Source: DAOMFB01 sp035519355 (lineage in GTDB: Bacteria > Acidobacteriota > Thermoanaerobaculia > UBA5066). Taken from it: a stretch of DNA of 28,192 nucleotides. The stretch spans positions 1-28,192 of the forward strand of contig DATIWM010000283.1 in the NCBI GenBank assembly GCA_035519355.1, written 5' to 3'. Positions 6,790 through 14,886 of this stretch are shown here, one piece after another. Both the position numbers and the translations under genes were made by a program. Below the pieces are notes generated by a model. The model saw only the letters and a list, made by a program, of their open reading frames with translations, had not been told where the DNA came from and did no database searches. Every line of letters starts with the position of its first letter. Position 1 is the stretch's first letter.

Positions 6790-8010
6790 ATGCATCCGGA
6801 ATTCCGGAAGGCGTACAACGCGGCCTTCACGGAGGCGCTCTGGCGTCGGCAGAGGGAGGAGCTCGTGCGACGCGCGGGAGCCCCCGCGGGGTACCGTCTG
6901 GCCGAGACGCCGGTCTTCCTGACTGAAGACCTCGCAGAGCGGCTCGCGTCGACGGCCCGGGCGATCGTGGCGCAGGTCTCCGACCCGGCCCTTCGGTCGC
7001 GGATGGTGGCGGCGATCCCTCCCGCGTGGCACGCGCCCGGGATGGGAGAGCTCCCCGAGATGGCCCAGGTGGACCTCGCCGTCGTGGCGGGTCCGGACGG
7101 CCGTCTCGTCCCGCGACTCATCGAATTGCAGGGCTTCCCGTCGCTCTCGGCCTTCGAGGTGCTCCAGGCCGACGTCTGGAACGAGTGCCTGCAGGGGATC
7201 CCGGGGCTCCCGACGGCGACCTGGAGCCCTTACTTCTCGGGGCTCTCGCGCGACTCCTACCTCGACCTCTTCCGGCGGACGATCGTGGCCGGAGAAGACC
7301 CCGAGAACGTCGTCCTCCTCGACCTCCATCCGAAGGAGCAGAAGACCTACATCGACTTCGCGGCGACGGAGCGGCTCCTCGGCGTCGTGTCGGCCGACCC
7401 GCGCGACCTCGTCGTGGAAGGGCGGCGGCTGCTGCGGGTCGTATCGGGAAAGCGGATCCCGGTGACGCGGATCTACAACCGGATCGTCTTCGACGAGCTG
7501 ATCCGGACGAAGGCGTCCTTGCCGTTCGACTTCCGCGACGACCTCGACGTCGCGTGGGTGCCCCACCCGAACTGGTACTGGGCCTGGTCGAAGGCCTGCC
7601 TTCCGCTTCTCTCCCACCCCGACGTTCCGAAAGCGACCTACCTCTCGGACCTGTCGGAGATCCCGGGCGACCTCGCGGAGCGCTACGTCCTGAAGCCTCT
7701 CTTCTCCTTCGCGGGGGGCGGCGTGAGCGTGGAGCCGACCCGCGAGGACCTGGCGCGGATCCCGGCGTCCGAGCGCTACGCCTGGTGCCTGCAGGAAAAG
7801 ATCGCCTACGCGCCCTGCCTCGCCGCCGGCGATGGCGGCGGCGTCAAGGTGGAGATCCGGATGATGTTCTACCGGCCCGCGGGGGAGGGCCGGCTCGTCC
7901 TCGGGCTGAACCTCTGCCGCCTGTCGCGCGGCAAGATGCTCGGGGTCGACTTCAACAAGGACTTCACCTGGGTCGGCTCGTCGGTGGCTCTGCGGCCGGA
8001 AGGGGCCTGA
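6790..8010 (+). CDS. Uncharacterised ATP-grasp-like protein
   Basis: A 406-residue cytosolic protein without signal peptide or membrane segments. The C-terminal third looks like an ATP-grasp core: YVLKPLFSFAGGGVSVEP (about 299-316, with K302 as possible ATP-lysine), WCLQEKIAYAPCL (about 330-342), KVEIRMMFYRP (about 354) and GLNLCRLSRGKMLGVDF. The N-terminal two thirds (LIELQGFPSLSAFEVLQ, VLLDLHPKEQKTYIDF, VTRIYNRIVFDELI) resemble the pre-ATP-grasp part of glutathionylspermidine-synthase-like or circularly permuted ATP-grasp proteins; this is recognition by eye, not a proven assignment. Substrates are unknown. It is a single-gene unit, divergent from purE and convergent with the KAS III gene. 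Start choice is supported by the TAGACT -10 just upstream. Confidence 0.75.
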   Translation: MHPEFRKAYNAAFTEALWRRQREELVRRAGAPAGYRLAETPVFLTEDLAERLASTARAIVAQVSDPALRSRMVAAIPPAWHAPGMGELPEMAQVDLAVVAGPDGRLVPRLIELQGFPSLSAFEVLQADVWNECLQGIPGLPTATWSPYFSGLSRDSYLDLFRRTIVAGEDPENVVLLDLHPKEQKTYIDFAATERLLGVVSADPRDLVVEGRRLLRVVSGKRIPVTRIYNRIVFDELIRTKASLPFDFRDDLDVAWVPHPNWYWAWSKACLPLLSHPDVPKATYLSDLSEIPGDLAERYVLKPLFSFAGGGVSVEPTREDLARIPASERYAWCLQEKIAYAPCLAAGDGGGVKVEIRMMFYRPAGEGRLVLGLNLCRLSRGKMLGVDFNKDFTWVGSSVALRPEGA

Positions 8011-8027
8011 AGAGGAGCCGCCCCTTC
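7999..8027. terminator. Bidirectional terminator-like hairpin between convergent genes
   Basis: GAAGGGGC (7999-8006) and GCCCCTTC (8020-8027) form a perfect 8-bp stem with a 13-nt loop. The arms overlap the ends of the ATP-grasp-like and KAS III genes, whose stops are 15 bp apart. Short A/T runs flank each arm but there is no long U-tract. Confidence 0.45.
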
Positions 8028-9120
8028 AGACCACCGCAAGCCCGGCCCCCCAGTGGAGGCCGGCGCCGAGCGCGGCGAAGCCGACGAGGTCGCCGCGCTT
8101 CATCCGTCCCGCCTGCTTCGCCTCGTGAAAGGCCATCGGCAGGGTGGCGGCCGTCGTGTTGCCGTACTTCTCGATGTTGTTGAAGACCTTCCCGTCCGGA
8201 AGGCCGAGGGCCTTCTGGGCCGCCTCGTTGATCCGGAGGTTGGCCTGGTGCATCAGGAGGAGGTCGAGGTCGGCGAGCGTCCGGCCGCGCGAGGAGAGGA
8301 CTTCGAGTACGGCCGCCGGCATCAGCTGCGTCGCGAGACGGAAGACCTGCCGTCCCTCGACGATGGGGATTCCGTCGAGGTGCCGGACCATCTCGAGATT
8401 GACGTAGGGCCGGAACCGGCTGCCGACGCCCGGGACGTGGAGCTTGTCCCAGTGCGCGCCGTCCGTATACATCGCAAACGACAGGAAGCCGCGCCCGTCC
8501 CCCGACTCGTTCGCCTCGAGGACGAAAGCCCCCGCGCCGTCGCCGAACAGGACCGCCCGGTCGCGCATTCCCGTGGCCACCTGATACCACTCGGGATCGC
8601 AGGGGCCGGGCGCCTTCCCGAGCATGACGTCCCAGACCGGCTCGGGCCACGGCATCAGGGCGCTGTGAACCTCGGCGCCCACGAGGAGGATCCGGTCGTA
8701 CATCCCCGACCGGATGAAGGCGTCGGCGGTCTGGAGCCCCGACAGGAATCCGGCGCACTGCATCCGGATGTCGAGGGCGTGCGTCCTCTTCATGCCGAGG
8801 CGATCGGCGAGGAGGCCGCCGTTCCCCGGAAAGTAGTAGTCGGGGGTCATCGTGGCGAAGATGATGAAGTCGATGTCGTCGGTGTCCAGCCCCGTCTCGG
8901 CGAGGGCGGCTCGCGCGGCCTCGGCACCGAGGTCGGCGGAGCCGGTCCCCTGCGTGACGAAGCGACGCTCACGGATCCCCGTCCGGGGAACGATCCACTC
9001 GTCCGAAGTGTCCATGATCCGGGACATCATCTCGTTGGTGACGACCTGCGGCGGGACGTACATCCCGGAGCCCCGGATGACGGTCGTCCGGTTCTTCGGC
9101 GGTGGCGTCAGATTTTTCAC
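8026..9120 (-). CDS. fabH: 3-oxoacyl-ACP synthase III family protein
   Basis: A 364-residue thiolase-fold condensing enzyme. The triad Cys122 (RMQCAGF), His291 (LMHQANLRI) and Asn321 (KYGNTTAAT) matches KAS III, which condenses an acyl-CoA with malonyl-ACP to start fatty-acid synthesis; SDEWIVPRTGIRERR and FGDGAGAFVLE also fit. It is longer than classical FabH (about 320 residues) because of a segment near residues 151-186 rich in Trp/Pro, so it could serve a specialised acyl-chain or secondary lipid pathway rather than housekeeping FabH; no acp or fabD lies nearby. The start is GTG at 9120, 6 nt after a TAGACT -10, so a leaderless mRNA is predicted. That -10 contains the stop codon of the upstream Smr gene. 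Confidence 0.88.
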   Translation of the reverse strand: MKNLTPPPKNRTTVIRGSGMYVPPQVVTNEMMSRIMDTSDEWIVPRTGIRERRFVTQGTGSADLGAEAARAALAETGLDTDDIDFIIFATMTPDYYFPGNGGLLADRLGMKRTHALDIRMQCAGFLSGLQTADAFIRSGMYDRILLVGAEVHSALMPWPEPVWDVMLGKAPGPCDPEWYQVATGMRDRAVLFGDGAGAFVLEANESGDGRGFLSFAMYTDGAHWDKLHVPGVGSRFRPYVNLEMVRHLDGIPIVEGRQVFRLATQLMPAAVLEVLSSRGRTLADLDLLLMHQANLRINEAAQKALGLPDGKVFNNIEKYGNTTAATLPMAFHEAKQAGRMKRGDLVGFAALGAGLHWGAGLAVV

Positions 9121-9126
9121 GGGCGG

Positions 9127-9132
9127 AGTCTA
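9127..9132 (-). promoter_or_regulatory. -10 element of the KAS III gene
   Basis: TAGACT ends 6 nt before the GTG start; its first three bases are the TAG stop of the Smr gene. A TTGACC lies upstream at a short 14-bp spacing. Confidence 0.5.
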
Positions 9133-9459
9133 ACCCTCCCCAGACGGGTCAACGCCCGCTCCGGCGGGCGCGAGGACGGCGACCGTAGCCCCCCAGCCGC
9201 CCCGGTCCGGCGGCGCGTCGGCGAACGAGAGAACGTGCGGCGACCGCGACAGGGCCGCGCGGACGATGGCGCGCTGGAGGCCCGTGCCGCGTCCGTGGAC
9301 GAGCCTCACCTCGGAGAGCCCCTTCGCGGCGGCCGCCTCGACGTAGTCGGCCACGACGGCCGCCGTCTCTCCGGGACGGAAGGGGTGGAGGTCGAGAACC
9401 TCCTCGATCGGAATCGGGACGGGCGGCCCTTCCGGGCCGCGTCCGCCGTCTTCGGACAT
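9130..9459 (-). CDS. Small Smr-domain protein
   Basis: A 109-residue protein that is essentially a stand-alone Smr domain: LDLHPFRPGET (DLH at 23-25), LVHGRGTG (54-60) and GGWGATVAVL (87-96), the three signatures of the MutS2 C-terminal domain family. Smr domains bind or nick nucleic acids and act on branched DNA or on stalled-ribosome mRNA. No MutS2 ATPase is attached. The N-terminal 18 residues are Gly/Pro-rich and probably unstructured. The ATG at 9459 has TAGACT 7 nt upstream. The gene is divergent from the CsgG-family gene, and its stop codon lies in the promoter of the KAS III gene. Confidence 0.85.
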   Translation of the reverse strand: MSEDGGRGPEGPPVPIPIEEVLDLHPFRPGETAAVVADYVEAAAAKGLSEVRLVHGRGTGLQRAIVRAALSRSPHVLSFADAPPDRGGWGATVAVLAPAGAGVDPSGEG

Positions 9460-9466
9460 CCCGCGG

Positions 9467-9485
9467 AGTCTAGGACGGCTAGAAT
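9467..9485. promoter_or_regulatory. Divergent -10 pair between smr and the CsgG-family gene
   Basis: Minus strand TAGACT (9467-9472) ends 7 nt before the smr ATG, with TTGATG 16 bp further as possible -35. Plus strand TAGAAT (9480-9485) precedes a 30-nt leader containing AGGAGGAGA before the ATG at 9516. One gene is thus leaderless and its neighbour has a strong Shine-Dalgarno. Confidence 0.5.
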
Positions 9486-9515
9486 GTCCATCAACAAGAC
9501 GCCAGGAGGAGACAG

Positions 9516-10442
9516 ATGAAACCGTTCCGGATCGCCGCTCTCGCCGTCGTCGCCGCCCTGATCGCCGCCGCGGGCCCGGCCGCCGCGCAGGCCAAGCCGC
9601 GGGTGGCGGTCATCGAGTTCAAGAACAAAGTCTCGGGCTGGAGCTGGGGCTGGTACCACGCCGGCGAGCAGACCCAGGACATGTTCGTGACCGAGCTCGT
9701 CAAGCGCGGGTCCTACCGCGTCATCGAGCGCGAGCAGCTGAAGGCCATCATGCAGGAGAAGGGGCTGGCGCTCTCCGGCGATCTCGACCCGAAAACGGCG
9801 ATGAAGGTCGGCAAGCTCCTCGGCGTCGAGTACATCATCACGGGCGCGCTGACCGAGCTCGGGGCCCAGAAGTCGGGCGTCAACGTCCCCGGCGGCATCC
9901 TCGGCCGCTTCCAGCCCTCCGTGAACGTCGGCTCCTCGAAGATGGACTGCGCCATCGACGCGCGGGCCTTTTCGACGACGACGGGGGAGATCGTCTGGGC
10001 GGACTCGGCCAAGGAGGAAAGCTCCGACACCAAGGTGTACGTGGCGGGCGCCGGCGGCGGCGTGGACGACCAGCGCAAGCTCGACCACCTGATCCGCCCG
10101 GTCGTCGTCAAGCTCGCCGATTCCCTCTCGAAGAAGACGCTCTCCACGAGCGGCGTCGGCGGCGCCGGCGACGCGTCGGGTGTCGCCGGGAAGATCGCGC
10201 GCGTGGACGGCGGGGTGATCTACCTGAACGTCGGCTCCGAGGCCGGCGTGAAGGAGGGGGACGAGTTCAACGTCGTCCGGATGGGGAATCCGATCAAGGA
10301 CCCGGACACGGGCGAGGTGCTCGGGCAGAACGAGACGAAGGTCGGCCGCGTGAAGATCGACAAGATCATGGGGCCGCGCCTCTCGACGGCCCGGCCGGTC
10401 TCCGGGAAGGAATTCAAGGCGGGCGACGCGATCAAGGGGTGA
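9516..10442 (+). CDS. Secreted CsgG-family protein
   Basis: A 308-residue exported protein. Residues 1-25 are a signal peptide ending AAAQA; no lipobox cysteine is visible, so unlike CsgG itself it is probably not a lipoprotein. The CsgG-like domain (about 28-205) includes RVAVIEFKNK, TELVKRGSYRVIEREQLKAIMQEKG and LLGVEYIITGALTELG. The C-terminal part (about 220-308) carries IYLNVGSEAGVKEGDEFNVVR, a small beta-domain also seen in FlgT-like outer-membrane-associated proteins. It probably has a periplasmic role in assembly or secretion at the outer membrane; no curli genes accompany it, so curli export is not implied. The start is supported by AGGAGGAGA 5 nt before the ATG. It is convergent with the membrane kinase. 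Confidence 0.85.
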   Translation: MKPFRIAALAVVAALIAAAGPAAAQAKPRVAVIEFKNKVSGWSWGWYHAGEQTQDMFVTELVKRGSYRVIEREQLKAIMQEKGLALSGDLDPKTAMKVGKLLGVEYIITGALTELGAQKSGVNVPGGILGRFQPSVNVGSSKMDCAIDARAFSTTTGEIVWADSAKEESSDTKVYVAGAGGGVDDQRKLDHLIRPVVVKLADSLSKKTLSTSGVGGAGDASGVAGKIARVDGGVIYLNVGSEAGVKEGDEFNVVRMGNPIKDPDTGEVLGQNETKVGRVKIDKIMGPRLSTARPVSGKEFKAGDAIKG

Positions 10443-10445
10443 GAG

Positions 10446-10472
10446 GCGACCTTCCCTATTTCAGGAGGTCGC
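10446..10472. terminator. Inverted repeat at the CsgG/kinase junction
   Basis: GCGACCTTC and GGAGGTCGC form a 9-bp stem with one G-T pair and a 9-nt loop containing the kinase stop codon, just after the convergent CsgG-family gene. Candidate bidirectional terminator; no long T-run. Confidence 0.4.
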
Positions 10473-12372
10473 AGGCTTCGGAGAGCCCGGCGTCGCAGGC
10501 GGTCCGCGCCTCCCGGACCGCCTCGGCGGCGTGCCCCTGCTGCCAGGCGGCGAGCGCCCGCGCATAACGGACGCGGGCGTTTCCCGGGGCGCGCTGCGTC
10601 GCCTTCTCCAGCTCCTCGCCGAGGTCCCCCCGGACGTCGCAGAAGGCCAGCGCGAGGACCCAGTTCCCGTCGAGGCCCGGGTTCGGGCCGATCATCCGCA
10701 TCTGCCGGTCGACGAAGCCGAGGACCCGTCCGCGGGCGAGGCCCGGCGCCTCGTTGAAGGCGGTGTTCAGGAGCTGCCAGGCCTGCGCGTTGTTCCCGTC
10801 GGCGAAGGAGACGCCGGCGCGGGAGAAGGCGTCGAGGACCTTCACCTCGCGCGAGGGGTTGGTGGCGAGGGCCGTTCGGGCGGCCCCCATGGCGTCCACG
10901 AAGTCCTCGCGCGTCAGGCGCGTCTTTTTCGAGTTGTCGAGTGCCCGGTAGGCCTCCTCGAGGCGCGTGTCGCCGGAGAGGCCGGCGCCGCCGAGGAGGG
11001 GCGCGGGACGCGGAAGCCGCGGGGCGGCCTCGGGACGCGCCCTCTCGCGCGGCGCGGACGGCCGCGCCTCGGCCACGCGCGGTCCCGCCGGCGCGGCCGG
11101 CGTCGGGGGAGGGGCCTCCGCCTGTGCGGTCGCGGGCTCGGGCGCCTGGGGCAGCGCGGTGGGGACGGCGGTCGGCAGCGGCGTCGGCGGGAGGGAGGTC
11201 TCCTCGGCCGATTTCGGCGCGCGGAGCTTTGTGACGACGACCGCGACGAGTCCGAGTCCGACGAGGACCACCGCGGCGAGCAGAAGAACCCGCGTGCCGC
11301 TCGTCTTTCGCGGAGGCGCGATCGCCGTCGGCGGCGCCGGTGACGGGGTGGCGGCCGCGGGCGCGGGAGCCGGAGGCGGAGGCGGCACGGAGGCGGGGGC
11401 CGCGAGCCGGGCCTTCGCGCCGGGACCGCCCCCCGAGACGACCGTCGCCGCGCCCGACTCGTCGGCGGGCGCAGCCGCGCCAACGACCGTCGGGCGGGTG
11501 ACCGGCGAGGCCGCCGGCGCTCCGGAGACCGGGACGAGGGGGACGCCCAGCGCGCCCGCGAGCGCCTCGACGAAGGCCGAGCACGAGGGGAAGCGGTCGG
11601 CCGGCTTCTTGGCGAGCGCCTTCGAGAGGACCGCGTCGGCTGCCGGCGGAATCGCCGGGATGATCGAGGACGCGGGGGGCGGCGGCACGGACACGTGCTG
11701 GTGGAGGACGGCGAGCGGCGAGTCGGCGCGGAAGGGGACGAGCCCCGTCAGGATCTCGAAGGCGATGACGGCCAGGGCGTACTGGTCCGCGCGGCCATCG
11801 AGGGTGCCCCCCATCGCCTGCTCCGGGGCCATGTAGAGCGGCGTCCCGAGGACGGTCCCGGTCTGCGTCAGCCCGGAGATGCTCTCGGAGCTCCGCGCGA
11901 GGCCGAAGTCGGCCAGCAGAGGCCGCCCCTGCGAGTCGAGCAGGACGTTGCCCGGCTTGACGTCGCGGTGGAGGATTCCCTTGGCGTGCGCGTGGTCGAG
12001 CGCGGCGCTCACGGCCTGGAGCCACGCGACCGCGATGCCGTAGGGCATCGGCCCGGTGATGTGGCCTTTCAGCGAGCCGCCGAGGACGAGCGGCATGACG
12101 AGATACGAGACCTCGGCTCCCTCCACGGTCTGCGTGCCGAAGTCGTAGACCGGCAGGACGTTCGGATGCTCGAGGCCGGCGACGAGGCGGGCCTCGCGGA
12201 GAAAGCGCTCGCGGTAGGTCGGATCCTCCGCGACGGGCGTCAGGATCACCTTGACGGCGACGGTGCGGTGGAGCGTCGTGTCCTCGGCCTTCCAGACCTC
12301 GGACATCCCTCCCACGCCCGCCTTTTCGATCAGCCGGTAGCGGCCGAGAAGGGTTCCGGGCTGCGGCGCCAT
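10456..12372 (-). CDS. Membrane Ser/Thr protein kinase, PknB type
   Basis: A 638-residue protein. The kinase domain (about 11-275) has K41 (AVKVIL), HRDVKPGN (D137), DFG (D155) and MAPEQ (182-185), all canonical, so it should be active. A Pro/Ala linker (about 280-357) holds Thr motifs (RPTVVG, AATVVSGG) that may be autophosphorylation or FHA-docking sites (inference). One transmembrane helix (about 361-381) anchors it; an extracytoplasmic Pro-rich stalk leads to a C-terminal helical, TPR-like domain (about 455-638) ending with cysteines in TACDAGLSEACDLLK, reminiscent of Sel1/TPR ends. The ATG at 12372 (MAPQPG) is preferred over one 15 bp upstream because the upstream ATG lies inside the probable -10 TATGCT. 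It follows the multi-GAF gene by about 45 bp. Confidence 0.92.
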   Translation of the reverse strand: MAPQPGTLLGRYRLIEKAGVGGMSEVWKAEDTTLHRTVAVKVILTPVAEDPTYRERFLREARLVAGLEHPNVLPVYDFGTQTVEGAEVSYLVMPLVLGGSLKGHITGPMPYGIAVAWLQAVSAALDHAHAKGILHRDVKPGNVLLDSQGRPLLADFGLARSSESISGLTQTGTVLGTPLYMAPEQAMGGTLDGRADQYALAVIAFEILTGLVPFRADSPLAVLHQHVSVPPPPASSIIPAIPPAADAVLSKALAKKPADRFPSCSAFVEALAGALGVPLVPVSGAPAASPVTRPTVVGAAAPADESGAATVVSGGGPGAKARLAAPASVPPPPPAPAPAAATPSPAPPTAIAPPRKTSGTRVLLLAAVVLVGLGLVAVVVTKLRAPKSAEETSLPPTPLPTAVPTALPQAPEPATAQAEAPPPTPAAPAGPRVAEARPSAPRERARPEAAPRLPRPAPLLGGAGLSGDTRLEEAYRALDNSKKTRLTREDFVDAMGAARTALATNPSREVKVLDAFSRAGVSFADGNNAQAWQLLNTAFNEAPGLARGRVLGFVDRQMRMIGPNPGLDGNWVLALAFCDVRGDLGEELEKATQRAPGNARVRYARALAAWQQGHAAEAVREARTACDAGLSEACDLLK

Positions 12373-12382
12373 GACGTCCGGC

Positions 12383-12388
12383 AGCATA
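12383..12388 (-). promoter_or_regulatory. -10 element of the membrane kinase gene
   Basis: TATGCT ends 10 nt before the preferred ATG at 12372; the alternative upstream ATG is part of this hexamer. Confidence 0.35.
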
Positions 12389-12417
12389 CCGCCCGCGCCG
12401 GAAGGGAACGAAGCCGC

Positions 12418-14886
12418 TCAGGCCCGGACGGACGAGTCGGCCTCGGCCGGGGCGTGGTAGAGGACGATGGAACCGGAGCCCGTCCGGATGGCCTCCTCCA
12501 GCGCGTCCTCCCCGCGGGCGAGAAGCGCCGAGGTGTCGAACGCGTCGTCCGGGTAAACGGCCACGCCGGTCGTCAGGGCGAAACGGATCCCCGCCGGTTC
12601 GAGCCGCGCGTCGAGCTGCGCCTCGAAGTTTTTCTGGATGGCCCGAATGGCCCGGTGCGCCTGCACCTTCGTCGCCTCGAAGATCAGGATCCAGAAGCGG
12701 TCGGCCTGGTCGCGGGCCACGAGGTTCACGGCGCGCGTGGAGCGGACGAGGCGCGAGGCGACCTTCGGCATCAGGGCGTCGGCCACGCCCGGTTCGAGCC
12801 GCGCGATGGCGTCGGCGAGGCCGTCGAGGCGGATGTGCGCCAGGGCGATGGACTGCCCGTTCCGCTCGGCGCGCCGGATCTCCGACTCCAGCCGCTTGAC
12901 GAGGGAGACGCGGTTGCAGAGCCCCGACTGCCCGTCGCGTTCGGCCTGCTGCTCGATCAGGCGCATGAGGCGCGCGTTGTGGAGCGCCACGGTCCCCGCG
13001 TCGGCCACCAGCTCGAGGCGGCCCCGGAACTCCGGCGTGAAGTCGTCGCCGCGGCGCCCGGCCACGGTCAGGACGCCGACCGGCTCCTCGTGGTAGAGCA
13101 TCGGCACGACGGCGACGCGCGAGGCGCCCGCGAAGACGGCCGCGGCCTCGCGCCCCGCGGCGCCTCGCGGCGTCCGCTCGAGGAGGGCCCGCACGACGGG
13201 GTGCGCGCTCTGGCTCGTCGAGACGGGCGGCAGGGCGGCGTCACCCACGTCGGCGCCCCACCGCGCGGAGAGCTGCAGCGTCTTGGAGGCGGCGTCGGCA
13301 TCCCAGAACTGCGCCGCGTCGACGCCGAGGAGGGCGACGGTCTGCTCGCAGAGGGTCTGCTTGATCCGGGGAAGATCGAAGGTCGTCGCGAGCGAACGGC
13401 CCGCCTCCCGGAGCCGGTCGAGGAAGCGGTGCGAGTCGCGCTCCTGCTGCAGGAGCCGTGCGGAGGCGACGGCGAGGGAGATCTCGACCGCGAGGTCGTC
13501 GAAGGCGGCGAGGACCGACGGGGAGATGCCCCGGGAGCGTCCGGCGGCGAGGCCGCAGAGAACGCCGACGGGCGCGCCGCGGTAGGCGATCGGCACGGCC
13601 ACGAAGGCGAGGGGCGGCGCCAGGCGTGACAGGGCCGGTCCGCGCGGCAGGAGCGCCGCGACGACGGACTCGGCGCCGACGTCGGGCAGGAAGATCCGCG
13701 ACCCCTCCGTCCCGAGGTGGGCGAGAAGAGCGTCGGGAATCTCCACGGTCGCGTCGCCGCCGCCGCCCCGCACGGCGACCGCCTGCGCGCCGGGGAGCTC
13801 GCCCGACGCGAGGATGCGGATGGCGCACAGGTCGAGGTCGAAATGCGGCCCGACGTCCTCCACCGTCCGGCGGACGATGCCGACCACGTCGGAAAGGCCC
13901 GAGAGCGACCCGTGCACGCGCGAGACGAACGCGCTTCGCTCGTGGGTTACGCGCTGCGATTCCAGGAGGCGCGCCTTTTCCAGGGCGCCCGCCGCGAGCT
14001 TCGAGAGCTCCTGCGCGAGACGGAGTTCCTGCGCCGTCAGGGCGAACCCGCCGCGGCGGGACATCGTCAGGAATCCGAAGACGGCGTCCCCGGCGTGGAG
14101 CGGGAGGGACATCCGCTTGCGCCGCGGCGGCATCCCGCGGGGCGTCGGCTCGTCCTCGAAGACGGGGCCGTGGGCGGAGAGACAGCGGAGGAGGATGTCG
14201 TCGCTCTCGATCGACCGGCGCCCGGGTTGCGCGATCGGCGTGGCGCCGCTCGTCGACACGCCCTGGCTCGTCAGCTCCTCGACCTCGCGCGTTTCGGCGA
14301 GAAATCGGAAGGCCTGGACGCGGTCGAACTCCAGCTCGCGGGAGAGGGAGGAGACCGTGAGGCGGATGACCTCCTCGGGATTGAGCGAGAGGAACGCGCC
14401 CGAGGCGAGCTCGAACAGGGCGACCGCCTCCTCGCGCCGCTTCATGAGCGTGGAGAGCGTCCGGTCCCGCTCGAGGACGTGCCCCACGGTGCGGGCGAAG
14501 AGGCGGACGGCCTCTTCGATGTCCGTCCCCTCGGCGCTCGCCGCGAGGGAGACGCCGAACGCGGCCTGCGTCTGCTCCTTGAGCTTCACCGGGGCGCCGA
14601 CGTAGACGAAGCCGCCGTCCGCGGCCTTCTTCGCGCGCCCCTGGGAGAGGATCTCCTCGAGGTGCTGCGCCAGCCGGGTCTCGGCGGCCGGCGCGGCCGC
14701 CGACCGGCCCGAACGGATCATCGGGGGAACGCCGGCCCCGGGGAGGAGCGCGACCACGGGGGCATCGAAGAAATGAAGGGCCGCGCCGAGGATCCCTCCG
14801 AGGGCCTCGTCGAGGAGAAGGCCCTCTTTCAGCGCTCCCTCGAACGCCTTCAGGAGCGCGAGCTCGGTGGTCCGGTCAGACGCCAT
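12418..14886 (-). CDS. Multi-GAF sensor protein with degenerate GGDEF domain
   Basis: An 822-residue cytosolic protein with about four successive GAF-like sensor domains (roughly 10-150, 165-325, 340-500, 505-655) joined by helices, then a GGDEF-like domain (roughly 660-815). The latter keeps the fold cues DGQSGLCNRVSLVKRLESEI and TGVAVYP, but the active-site GG(D/E)EF is replaced by RDQADRF, so it is very unlikely to make c-di-GMP; it may bind nucleotide or act as a dimerisation module. There is no HTH or kinase output. The ATG at 14886 is preferred (MASDRTTELALLK); another ATG at 14907 would lengthen the overlap with the MauE gene. It overlaps that gene's end, so the two are probably co-transcribed, and the membrane kinase follows downstream, suggesting a signalling unit. 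Confidence 0.85.
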   Translation of the reverse strand: MASDRTTELALLKAFEGALKEGLLLDEALGGILGAALHFFDAPVVALLPGAGVPPMIRSGRSAAAPAAETRLAQHLEEILSQGRAKKAADGGFVYVGAPVKLKEQTQAAFGVSLAASAEGTDIEEAVRLFARTVGHVLERDRTLSTLMKRREEAVALFELASGAFLSLNPEEVIRLTVSSLSRELEFDRVQAFRFLAETREVEELTSQGVSTSGATPIAQPGRRSIESDDILLRCLSAHGPVFEDEPTPRGMPPRRKRMSLPLHAGDAVFGFLTMSRRGGFALTAQELRLAQELSKLAAGALEKARLLESQRVTHERSAFVSRVHGSLSGLSDVVGIVRRTVEDVGPHFDLDLCAIRILASGELPGAQAVAVRGGGGDATVEIPDALLAHLGTEGSRIFLPDVGAESVVAALLPRGPALSRLAPPLAFVAVPIAYRGAPVGVLCGLAAGRSRGISPSVLAAFDDLAVEISLAVASARLLQQERDSHRFLDRLREAGRSLATTFDLPRIKQTLCEQTVALLGVDAAQFWDADAASKTLQLSARWGADVGDAALPPVSTSQSAHPVVRALLERTPRGAAGREAAAVFAGASRVAVVPMLYHEEPVGVLTVAGRRGDDFTPEFRGRLELVADAGTVALHNARLMRLIEQQAERDGQSGLCNRVSLVKRLESEIRRAERNGQSIALAHIRLDGLADAIARLEPGVADALMPKVASRLVRSTRAVNLVARDQADRFWILIFEATKVQAHRAIRAIQKNFEAQLDARLEPAGIRFALTTGVAVYPDDAFDTSALLARGEDALEEAIRTGSGSIVLYHAPAEADSSVRA

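Noticed and set aside
8053..9519. Long plus-strand open frame opposite the KAS III and Smr genes
   Set aside because: Low-complexity Arg/Val/Asp sequence without motifs; both minus-strand proteins are well conserved families.
9516..10442. Curli secretion channel CsgG
   Set aside because: No lipobox cysteine and no other curli genes; only the broad CsgG family fits.
11695..13629. Plus-strand open frame of over 600 codons across the kinase and GAF genes
   Set aside because: Shadow of two real minus-strand genes; no domain, and it crosses two gene boundaries.
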